Source: Hellea sp.
GTDB taxonomy: Bacteria > Pseudomonadota > Alphaproteobacteria > Caulobacterales > Maricaulaceae
Assembly (NCBI GenBank): GCA_014238285.1
Contig: JABABK010000033.1
Coordinates: 1-36,677, forward strand
Direction of reading: 5' to 3'
Length of the DNA: 36,677 nucleotides
The notes under the pieces are model-generated. The model searched no databases and was not told the DNA's origin. It was given only the letters and a program-made list of their open reading frames with translations. The translations under genes and the position numbers were made by a program. Positions 7,697 to 14,558 of this stretch are shown in pieces (position 1 is the stretch's first letter; each line of letters opens with the position of its first letter).

Positions 7697-8562
7697 TTGA
7701 GCTTCAGAGCGCGCTGATAAAGGTCACGCTTAGGCCAGCCAGACACTTCAGCAATTTGGGCGCTGGCCCGTTTGGCGCCGAGCTCTTCCAAACATTCTTT
7801 GAGAGCTTCATCCACGGTTGCCTCGTCCCATTTGTCTTCGCCCTCAGGCGGCGCGATCAAAACAACGATTTCACCTTTTGGCGGCGTCTCACGAACACCT
7901 TCAAGAAGTTCAGAGAAAGGACCGCGTCGAAATTCTTCGTATTTTTTGGTCAACTCCCTCGCGATTACTGCGCTTCGATCGCCGAGAACCGCTTGCATGT
8001 CGACAAGTGATTTTTCAATACGGTTACCACTTTCAAAAAATATAAGGGTCGCTTTCACACCCGCAAATTCTTGCAAGATCGTCTGACGTGCCTGAGATTT
8101 ACTCGGCAAGAAGCCCGCAAACAAAAACCGATCAGATGGCAAGCCTGCGCCGACCAGAGCTGCCATAGGGGCCGACGCGCCCGGAACAGGGAAAACATCA
8201 TGCCCAGCCTCAATGGCGGCGCGGGATAATTTAAATCCCGGATCAGAGACCAGCGGCGTGCCCGCATCACTAACCTGAACGATAATTTTGCCGTTTTCGA
8301 GCCAATCCATGACTTTAGGCAGCGCTCTTGCCACATTATGGTCATGATAGGCTGTTAGCTCTGCTTCAATATTATAAGCGGTTAGCAATTTTCGAGTTTG
8401 CCGTGTGTCTTCGGCCAAAACATGATCCGCGGCTTGCAAAACATCTAGGGCCCGCAGGGTTATATCCCGTAGATTCCCAATCGGAGTCGCCACGATGTAA
8501 AGCCCAGGTGAAAAATGGGATTGCGCAGTTTGATTGGGAACTTTAGAGTCAAATAAAGACAT
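7693..8562 (-). CDS. rsmI: 16S rRNA (cytidine1402-2'-O)-methyltransferase
   Basis: RsmI methylates the ribose of C1402 in the decoding centre of 16S rRNA using SAM. The 289-residue protein shows the family landmarks GLYIVATPIGNLRDITLRAL (about 21-40), LAEDTRQTRKLL (54-65), VSDAGTPLVSDPG and FPVPGASAPMAAL (the SAM pocket), and ARELTKKYEEFRRG. The first 20 residues are a variable leader. Only 30 bases separate it from the divergent lppC-like gene, so its promoter must lie within that gene. No Shine-Dalgarno sequence is evident before the ATG. Confidence 0.97.
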   Translation of the reverse strand: MSLFDSKVPNQTAQSHFSPGLYIVATPIGNLRDITLRALDVLQAADHVLAEDTRQTRKLLTAYNIEAELTAYHDHNVARALPKVMDWLENGKIIVQVSDAGTPLVSDPGFKLSRAAIEAGHDVFPVPGASAPMAALVGAGLPSDRFLFAGFLPSKSQARQTILQEFAGVKATLIFFESGNRIEKSLVDMQAVLGDRSAVIARELTKKYEEFRRGPFSELLEGVRETPPKGEIVVLIAPPEGEDKWDEATVDEALKECLEELGAKRASAQIAEVSGWPKRDLYQRALKLK

Positions 8563-8592
8563 AAAAACAGATCAGTTAAACAGGACGTCGTT

Positions 8593-9930
8593 ATGACAGG
8601 CAAATTTACATTTGAACAGGCCGGAACGAAGCTAAAATGGCTTAGCCTCACAGTGGCTATAGTCGCCTTATCAGCCTGCGCAACAACGACCGGACCATCG
8701 CCTATACCCGGCCCTATCGCTGAAACTCCGACGCCGACACCTGAACCTGTTACGCCAGAAGCGCCTGAGCCTGAAACGCCAGACCCCGGCGCTGGCATAA
8801 CCGACCCGATTATCAAAGACGTTCTGACACGGGACGGACTAACCCCGCCTCATATGAAAGGCCGGGACTTAAAACGTATGGCAATACTTTTGCCGTTTTC
8901 ATCAAGCTCTTCTCGATTACGCGCGGAGGCCGCTTCTATGTTAAAAGCAGCTGAGCTAGCCGTTTTCAATCGCGATGAAGCGGATGTCGTTCTAATAGCG
9001 CTCGACACTGGCGGCACAGATGGCGGCGCATCTTCCGCCGCTGATGCCGCCCTGAAATCCGGTGTCGATGTTATCCTTGGCCCTGTTTTATCAAGGTCTG
9101 TGAGCGGAGCTGCCAAACGCGCCAAACGCAAAGGTGTTCCTGTCATCGCTTTTTCAACGGATCAATCAGTCGCCGGTGACGGTACTTATCTGCTCAGCTT
9201 TCCACCGGAAGCCGAAGTCAAACGCATCGTCGATTATGCCGCCTCTAGCGGCGCTGAACGGTTTGCCTTTCTTGGCCCGCAAAGTGAATATGGACGTCGT
9301 GTTTTATCCGCCTATCAAGCCGGTGTAAAAGCAAATGGCGGTGAACTTCGCGGCAATGAAACCTATGACGGCGACGATATCACCGTTATGCAAGGCCCTG
9401 CCAAGAAACTGGCCGATGCTTACAAGGCAAATGAACAATCAAGCTCGACAACACGCCGTCACTTCGAAGCTATTATGCTACCAGAAAGCGGCACAGCGCT
9501 GCGCTCTCTTGCGCCGCTCATGCCTTATTATGATATCGACCCCGATCAAGTACAGTTTTTAGGGACCAGTCTTTGGCACAAAGAAGAAGTCGTGCGCGAA
9601 CCAGCGCTCAACCGCGGTATTTTCGCAGGCCCTGATCAAGACGCGCAGCAAAACTTCAATAATCTTTATGATCAAAAGTTCGGGGAAGATCCAAGCCGTC
9701 TCGCCTCACTCGCCTATGACTCGGTTAATATTGGCGCTGTTGTGGCCGATGGCAAAGCCAGTAGCCGCCGCAGACGGGCTGAAGACGGACAAGGGTTTTA
9801 CGGCGTCGATGGCCTCATCAGCTGGGGGCCCGACGGAAAACCCAATCGCGGCCTTGCGGTTTATCAAATCCAAAACGGCCGTTTTGTTGTGATCGATCCC
9901 GCGCCAAGGACGGCTCCGGGACCGAGTTAA
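8593..9930 (+). CDS. Penicillin-binding protein activator, LpoA/LppC-like lipoprotein
   Basis: 445 residues. The N-terminus is a lipoprotein signal ending in a lipobox (ALSAC, lipidated Cys 29), followed by a Pro/Thr/Glu-rich linker to about residue 75. The remainder is a periplasmic-binding-protein-like domain of the LppC/LpoA type (KRMAILLPFSSSSSRLRAEA, VDVILGPVLSRSVSG, VPVIAFSTDQSVAG, FLGPQSEYGRRVL). LpoA activates PBP1A from the outer membrane in gammaproteobacteria; in alphaproteobacteria the domain is conserved but the partner is less certain. The divergent pairing with rsmI is a familiar arrangement. Its stop shares a TTAA with the convergent hemW stop. Confidence 0.9.
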   Translation: MTGKFTFEQAGTKLKWLSLTVAIVALSACATTTGPSPIPGPIAETPTPTPEPVTPEAPEPETPDPGAGITDPIIKDVLTRDGLTPPHMKGRDLKRMAILLPFSSSSSRLRAEAASMLKAAELAVFNRDEADVVLIALDTGGTDGGASSAADAALKSGVDVILGPVLSRSVSGAAKRAKRKGVPVIAFSTDQSVAGDGTYLLSFPPEAEVKRIVDYAASSGAERFAFLGPQSEYGRRVLSAYQAGVKANGGELRGNETYDGDDITVMQGPAKKLADAYKANEQSSSTTRRHFEAIMLPESGTALRSLAPLMPYYDIDPDQVQFLGTSLWHKEEVVREPALNRGIFAGPDQDAQQNFNNLYDQKFGEDPSRLASLAYDSVNIGAVVADGKASSRRRRAEDGQGFYGVDGLISWGPDGKPNRGLAVYQIQNGRFVVIDPAPRTAPGPS

Positions 9931-11057
9931 ACCAACAACATTTCAGTAATTTTATTCAAAACCGCTCGCCCCTTTGGAGTCACGGAAATTCTATCACCTT
10001 GAGTTAAAACATAACCGTCCATCTCAAGGTTGTGGACGGAATCCCTATCCAAACACTCACCTAATATTTGCTCATATCTTGTAAGCGATATGCCGTCCGT
10101 AATGCGTAGTCCCATGAGTAGGTATTCGGACGCCCAGTCTTGCCGTGTCAGTATTTCTGTTTCAGAAATTCCAGTGCGTTTATCATTGACCGCTTTAATA
10201 TAGGCGGTTGGATGATTATGGGCGATTGTCGCTTTACGCACGCCGTCTTTGGTTATTCGGCCATGAGCACCCGGCCCAACACCAACATAATCAAGGCCTT
10301 GCCAATAGGCCAAATTGTGTTTCGAAGATCGTCCGTCTCTCGCGTAGTTAGACACTTCATAATGGTCATAACCCGCGGCGCTTAATCTGGTTTCAATCAA
10401 ATCATAAAACTCGGCGCTGAGATCATCATCCACCGCCATTATTTTGCCGCGCCGCTGCGCTCGTTCAAAAGCCGTGCCCTGCTCGATTGTTAGCTGGTAA
10501 GCAGAAATATGCTGGGGGTTAAGTTTAAGAGCGATATCAATATTCGCCTTGAGCAAAGCCAGAGTCTGGCCAAACCATCCAAAGATTAAGTCCAGTGATA
10601 CGTTCGGGAATATATCCATGGCTAGCTCAAGCGCCGTCGTAGCGGCTTTGGCATTATGATCACGTCCTAAAAATGCGAGAGCCGGATCATGAAAGCTTTG
10701 CGCCCCTAAAGAAAGACGATTAATCCCCGCCTGAGCCAATGATTGCCACTGCTCTTCGTTTTGATCTTGAGGGTTAGCTTCAAGGCCAATTTCCGCGCCC
10801 CTTGGCAGCTTCCATAAAACATCGACACATTCGATGATCGAGCGAACATCATCAGCTTTCATGAGCGACGGCGTCCCGCCGCCAAAGTGAATGGAGGAAA
10901 TTTCGCGCGGGCCAAACATGTTTCGCCAGTGGGATAAATCAGCTATGATTGCTTTAACCAGCGCATCATTTTGACCACCTTTATAGACATTGAAATCACA
11001 ATAGGGACATATCCGAGCGCAATAAGGCCAGTGTATATAAACGGCGAGTTTTTCCAT
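9927..11057 (-). CDS. hemW: Radical SAM heme chaperone HemW
   Basis: 376 residues. The radical SAM cluster motif is CARICPYCDF (Cys 13, 17, 20; CxxxCxxC), preceded by YIHWPYC as in HemW/HemN-like proteins. Further family segments are SIHFGGGTPSLM, EIGLEANPQ, GINRLSLGAQSF and HISAYQLTIEQGT, and the C-terminal winged HemN_C domain contains TRQDWASEYLLMGLR. HemW is now viewed as a heme-trafficking protein rather than a coproporphyrinogen oxidase. The start overlaps the rdgB stop by one base (TAATG). Confidence 0.95.
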   Translation of the reverse strand: MEKLAVYIHWPYCARICPYCDFNVYKGGQNDALVKAIIADLSHWRNMFGPREISSIHFGGGTPSLMKADDVRSIIECVDVLWKLPRGAEIGLEANPQDQNEEQWQSLAQAGINRLSLGAQSFHDPALAFLGRDHNAKAATTALELAMDIFPNVSLDLIFGWFGQTLALLKANIDIALKLNPQHISAYQLTIEQGTAFERAQRRGKIMAVDDDLSAEFYDLIETRLSAAGYDHYEVSNYARDGRSSKHNLAYWQGLDYVGVGPGAHGRITKDGVRKATIAHNHPTAYIKAVNDKRTGISETEILTRQDWASEYLLMGLRITDGISLTRYEQILGECLDRDSVHNLEMDGYVLTQGDRISVTPKGRAVLNKITEMLLV

Positions 11058-11665
11058 TACGGGAAACGAGCCTTTAAAAACTTAGCGAAAGCATCGGCCC
11101 GGTGACTCTTGGCATGTTTAGCTGCTGGCGATATTTCAGCGAAGGTCAGTTTATCCCCTAAGGCTTGAAAAATGGGATCATAGCCAAAGCCTTGATCGCC
11201 GCGCGGCGGCCAAATAATCTCGCCTTCAACTTTACCTTCATAGACTTCTGTTTCGCCGTCTGGAAAGGCTAGACACAGCGCACAGATAAACCGCGCCGTT
11301 TTAGCGCCGCCTGCTCGGGTAAGCTCTTCCCATACCCGCCACATGGCCATATCAAAATCCCGGCCGCCGCCTTCGACCTTTGGGATCGCCGCCCAGCGAG
11401 CCGCATAAATTCCCGGCGCGCCGCCCAGCGCGTCAATCGCCAGGCCGCTATCATCGGAAAGCGCGGGTTTTCCGCTCGCCTTGGCCGCAGCCACAGCCTT
11501 AAGCCGCGCATTCCCGGCGAAAGTTTTTTCGGTTTCTTCTGGCTCTGGTAGATTAAGCTCAGCCGCGCTGATCGTGGTCACTCCAAGCGGCGTCAAAAGC
11601 TCTCTTATCTCCCGTACCTTGCCTTCATTATGTGAAGCGACAACCAATTCGGTCAGTTTTATCAT
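11057..11665 (-). CDS. rdgB: RdgB/HAM1 family non-canonical purine NTP pyrophosphatase
   Basis: This enzyme hydrolyses dITP/ITP and XTP to monophosphates, keeping deaminated purines out of DNA and RNA. The 202-residue protein has the family motifs [15 protein letters not shown] (9-23), [24 protein letters not shown] and [11 protein letters not shown], with a C-terminal [10 protein letters not shown] segment. A strong AGGAG lies six bases before the ATG. It forms a two-gene unit with hemW. Confidence 0.96.
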   Translation of the reverse strand: MIKLTELVVASHNEGKVREIRELLTPLGVTTISAAELNLPEPEETEKTFAGNARLKAVAAAKASGKPALSDDSGLAIDALGGAPGIYAARWAAIPKVEGGGRDFDMAMWRVWEELTRAGGAKTARFICALCLAFPDGETEVYEGKVEGEIIWPPRGDQGFGYDPIFQALGDKLTFAEISPAAKHAKSHRADAFAKFLKARFP

Positions 11666-11783
11666 TAGGAACTCCTTGCGGGCCCCATTAAAGCGTAAAG
11701 CATAAACGGTAAAGTCCTGCTTTGCCCCCTTGCCTTATACCCCATTATTGATTATCGATATGGAAACTAGTTTTGGACTTTAC

Positions 11784-12308
11784 ATGGATAGACCCTTGTT
11801 GACACCCGCTATGCGGACAGCTCGATTTTTAAATATCGCGCTGAATGTCGTTATTGGAATTTTGATCGTCGCATTGTTTTTAATGCTGATTCTGCCCTTT
11901 TTTGGGGAGTCGGTCATTGATGCCATGGAGACAAAGAACGGGCAGGCACCTTCCTTGCCGGTCTTAAATCTCTCCGGCGCCCTCGGAGGCTCTTTGATTG
12001 CCGCCGCCTATCTTTACGTTGCCTTTGTCATAAAAAAAATCGTCCGCACCACGCTGGATAGCAATCCTTTCGTTGAAGAGAATATATCTCGCCTCCGAAA
12101 AACCTGGGTCGTGATCGCTCTTGTTGAAATCATTCGCATGGTTGCCATGGGCTTTATAGACCAGAGCACACAGGCGGCGGGCTCCCTTGAAGGGTTCTCG
12201 CTCAAAACGAGTCTGACAGCTTGGTTCTTAGTGTTTGTGATTGCGACCATGGCAGAAGTCTTCCGGATCGGCCTTGAACTGCGCCGCGATCAGGAGCTGA
12301 CCGTCTAA
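11784..12308 (+). CDS. DUF2975 family membrane protein
   Basis: About 174 residues with four hydrophobic segments: an N-terminal LNIALNVVIGILIVALFLML, GALGGSLIAAAYLYVAFVI, WVVIALVEIIRMVAMGFI and TAWFLVFVIATMAEVFRIG. This is the DUF2975 pattern, which ends FRIGLELRRDQELTV. Such proteins are typically encoded immediately upstream of a small XRE-type regulator, exactly as here, and probably modulate it from the inner membrane; the signal is unknown. The start is ambiguous. ATG 11784 has TTTTGGA at reasonable spacing, ATG 11760 and TTG 11730 have none. The stop overlaps the next start by one base (TAATG). Confidence 0.82.
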   Translation: MDRPLLTPAMRTARFLNIALNVVIGILIVALFLMLILPFFGESVIDAMETKNGQAPSLPVLNLSGALGGSLIAAAYLYVAFVIKKIVRTTLDSNPFVEENISRLRKTWVVIALVEIIRMVAMGFIDQSTQAAGSLEGFSLKTSLTAWFLVFVIATMAEVFRIGLELRRDQELTV

Positions 12309-12541
12309 TGTCTATTCGCGTAAATCTTGATCGTATTCTGCTGGATCGCCGCATGTCTTTGACGGAACTGGCGGAACGCGTTGGCATCACTCTGGCAAAT
12401 CTATCCATTTTGAAAACCGGTAAAGCGAGGGCTATCCGCTTTTCAACCTTGGAAGCCTTATGCCGAGAGCTCGACTGCCAACCGGCAGACCTCCTCGCCT
12501 ATGAGCCAGAAGAAGAGCCGCTCGCGAAAGCGGCTGAGTAG
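12308..12541 (+). CDS. XRE/Cro-CI family helix-turn-helix regulator
   Basis: 77 residues, essentially a single HTH domain (LDRILLDRRMSLTELAERVGITLANLSILKTGKARAIRFSTL, with the recognition helix around ITLANLSILKTGKA), followed by LEALCRELDCQPADLLAYEPE. This is the short HTH_26-like form paired with DUF2975 proteins, and the one-base overlap indicates coupled translation. Its target is unknown; autoregulation is likely. Its TAG abuts the stop of the convergent gene at 12542 without a single spacer base. Confidence 0.9.
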   Translation: MSIRVNLDRILLDRRMSLTELAERVGITLANLSILKTGKARAIRFSTLEALCRELDCQPADLLAYEPEEEPLAKAAE

Positions 12542-12925
12542 TTAGAAAATGAAGTTGTAGGAACGATCGCCGACGTAAAAGTTTGTAACGTTTCCGCTAA
12601 TGGAATAAATCACAACTAAATTATCTTGGATGCCCGCTTCGAATTCATCTTGGCTTACACTCTCGCACAATTCGAATACGTCAGTACACGCTCCAATATT
12701 CCGCTCTATAATCGGGAATCCAAGTTGTTCACGAATCTCTTCACGCGTTTGTCCAACCTTCAATACATATCCCATAAGCGGTGCGAGCATTTGCTCACGA
12801 TATTGATCACTGCTTTTCCAAAGATCAGAATCAAACTTGGCGGCTTGGGTATTTGCAAACACGGCATAGGAGCCGAGCATGATCGCAGCGCAGATTGGAA
12901 GAAGAATATGTTTAAGTCTAACCAT
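12542..12925 (-). CDS. Small exported BamE/SmpA-like protein
   Basis: 127 residues with a signal peptide (ILLPICAAIMLGSYAVFANTQA). The mature part has FDSDLWKSSDQYREQMLAPLMGYVLKVGQTREEIREQLGFP, resembling the BamE/SmpA/OmlA pattern where 'GxTxxEVxxxLGxP' follows a helix. The C-terminus (LVVIYSISGNVTNFYVGDRSYNF) resembles the beta strands that complete that fold. It has no lipobox, unlike BamE itself, so it is probably a soluble periplasmic relative rather than the assembly factor. It lies downstream of nothing obvious and converges with the XRE gene. Confidence 0.7.
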   Translation of the reverse strand: MVRLKHILLPICAAIMLGSYAVFANTQAAKFDSDLWKSSDQYREQMLAPLMGYVLKVGQTREEIREQLGFPIIERNIGACTDVFELCESVSQDEFEAGIQDNLVVIYSISGNVTNFYVGDRSYNFIF

Positions 12926-12962
12926 TTACTAGAAATGGTAAGCTTGCATAAAATATCAAGCC

Positions 12963-13775
12963 TTACAGGCCCAGCACATCCCGCATTGAGTACAGACCTT
13001 CAGGCTTATCATGGGCCCAAAGGGCGGCTACGACAGCGCCTGATGCAAAGACGGATCGGTCAAAAGCTTCGTGGGACAAAGTGATCATTTCAAGTTCGCT
13101 CGCCAAACGCACATCATGCTGTCCGATAACACCGCCGCCGCGCAAAGCTGAAAACCCAATTTGCCCTTCGGCACGTGGATCAGTTCGCCCCTCACGGGAT
13201 AGTACCTGTTTGTCGACCAGACTTACCTCGCGGCCACGCGCCGCGGCTTCGCCCAGCATGATCGCCGTGCCAGAGGGCGCGTCGACTTTGTGTCGGTGAT
13301 GCATTTCCGAGATTTCAATATCCCAATCATTGCCAAGCCTAGCTGATGCCATTTCAACAAGCGCTTCGAGCATATTAACGCCGAGGGAAAAATTGCCTGA
13401 CTTTAGAAGCGTAATGCTTTCCGCTGCCGTCAATAATGCCGCCTCTTCAGTCGGTGTATATCCTGTGGTCCCCGTAATCAACGAGTGACAGCGCATATCA
13501 TGCATACCAAGCGCCGCATCAATGGCGGCGCGCGGAGAGGAAAAGTCTATCATGACATCGCAATTTTGTAGACCCTCGCCGATATCAGATGTTAGCTTCA
13601 CGCCGCTCGGTGATAAGCCAGCAGGATCAGCGGCGTCTTTGCCAAGGTTCACAGAATTTGGGGCGGTCAAGGCGACAGCCAGCCTTGCTCTTGGCTCAGC
13701 CCGTAGGGCGCGAATAATCGCGCCGCCCATACGGCCTTCTGCGCCAAGGACGCCGATATCAATAATATTGCTCAT
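12963..13775 (-). CDS. dapB: 4-hydroxy-tetrahydrodipicolinate reductase
   Basis: DapB reduces HTPA to tetrahydrodipicolinate with NAD(P)H on the lysine/diaminopimelate pathway, downstream of LysC. It has the dinucleotide motif IGVLGAEGRMGGAI at the N-terminus, ITGTTGYTPTEEAAL, EMHHRHKVDAPSGTA (the signature with the catalytic His and Lys) and FSALRGGGVIGQHDV. The start is chosen at ATG 13775 (270 residues), with GAG seven bases upstream. ATG 13787, twelve bases earlier, is equally possible because the sequence repeats (MSNRMSNII). The longer reading back to 13841 is rejected because its start would lie inside a terminator hairpin. Confidence 0.95.
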   Translation of the reverse strand: MSNIIDIGVLGAEGRMGGAIIRALRAEPRARLAVALTAPNSVNLGKDAADPAGLSPSGVKLTSDIGEGLQNCDVMIDFSSPRAAIDAALGMHDMRCHSLITGTTGYTPTEEAALLTAAESITLLKSGNFSLGVNMLEALVEMASARLGNDWDIEISEMHHRHKVDAPSGTAIMLGEAAARGREVSLVDKQVLSREGRTDPRAEGQIGFSALRGGGVIGQHDVRLASELEMITLSHEAFDRSVFASGAVVAALWAHDKPEGLYSMRDVLGL

Positions 13776-13820
13776 TCTATTGCTCATGGGCCTGCTATAG
13801 CGAGGGTTTTCAAATGGAGC

Positions 13821-13855
13821 AAAAGAAAACGCTGCTCTCACGAGGAGAACAGCGT
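13821..13855 (-). terminator. Intrinsic terminator of the dsbD-redoxin operon
   Basis: Read on the minus strand, the arms at 13850-13855 and 13829-13834 (ACGCTG/CAGCGT) form a stem that extends, after one mismatch, with TCTC/GAGA and a 5-base loop. It is followed by TTTTCTTTT. It lies between the redoxin stop and dapB, so it closes the redoxin operon and separates it from dapB. Confidence 0.82.
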
Positions 13856-13909
13856 AATCATCGCCTTAAGTCTTGTGGGGGAACCTCAGGCGAAGCCATA
13901 AAACTTGTG

Positions 13910-14539
13910 CTAATATTTTACCTGACAACCATAGGGCGTTGTCTCCGAAGTGGCAATAGGCATGCCCGCTTTAATGGACGCCAAAGCTTCTGTGACATAA
14001 TTGGTCGCGCCCGCGATCGTCGATGAACGGCTAGATGGATTACTGTCTATAGCGCCCTGATACACCAGCGTCTGGCTAGCATCAATTACATACATATGCG
14101 GCGTGGTTTTCGCGCTAAACATATGACCAGCCTCGCCGATTGGGTCCAGGAGAACCGCCGCTGGCGCCGCGCCGCGCTCGGTCGTAAGTGCATCGGCCTG
14201 CGCGCCGCTAACATAGCCTTGCTTGCCCATGGCTGAGGAAATAACGGAAAGCCAAACCACATCATCAGCAGCAGCCGCTTTTTGCAGGTTCTGCATATTG
14301 CCGCCATCAAAGTCCGTATCGTAATGCTTCTTCACATAAGGGCAGCCGTGATTGGTCCATTCAAGCACAACCGTCTTGCCTGCATAATCAGACAAATTAT
14401 GGGTCGCGCCGCTTGTATCGATTATAGAAACATTTGAAACCTGAGCGCCCGTATCAATTTTTGCTTGCGCTGTGCCAGTCAACACTGCTGTTGATAGCGC
14501 CGTTAAGGCTGCGAGCTTTATATTATTTGAGACAGACAT
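13910..14539 (-). CDS. Periplasmic redoxin / thioredoxin-family protein with a single active-site cysteine
   Basis: 209 residues with a signal peptide (cleavage near TAQA-KI, residue 26). The fold is AhpC/redoxin-like: GKTVVLEWTNHGCPYVKKHY places one Cys (66) where thioredoxins have CxxC, LLDPIGEAGHMFSAKTTPHMYVID supplies the cis-Pro loop, and a second Cys (205) lies five residues from the end (YGCQVKY). It could act as a peroxiredoxin-like or thiol carrier protein. It is 19 bases downstream of the DsbD-like gene, with AGGAG five bases before the ATG, so the membrane reductase probably supplies its electrons. The substrate is unknown. Confidence 0.85.
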   Translation of the reverse strand: MSVSNNIKLAALTALSTAVLTGTAQAKIDTGAQVSNVSIIDTSGATHNLSDYAGKTVVLEWTNHGCPYVKKHYDTDFDGGNMQNLQKAAAADDVVWLSVISSAMGKQGYVSGAQADALTTERGAAPAAVLLDPIGEAGHMFSAKTTPHMYVIDASQTLVYQGAIDSNPSSRSSTIAGATNYVTEALASIKAGMPIATSETTPYGCQVKY

Positions 14540-14558
14540 TGGGGCTCCTGAAGACAGA

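Noticed and set aside
8460-8816. 118-codon minus-strand frame across the rsmI/lppC junction
   Set aside because: Gly/Ser/Val-rich product from the antisense of the lppC Pro/Thr linker; no family features.
13776-13841. 22-residue N-terminal extension of dapB
   Set aside because: It would begin inside the terminator hairpin at 13829-13855 and adds no conserved sequence before the dinucleotide motif.
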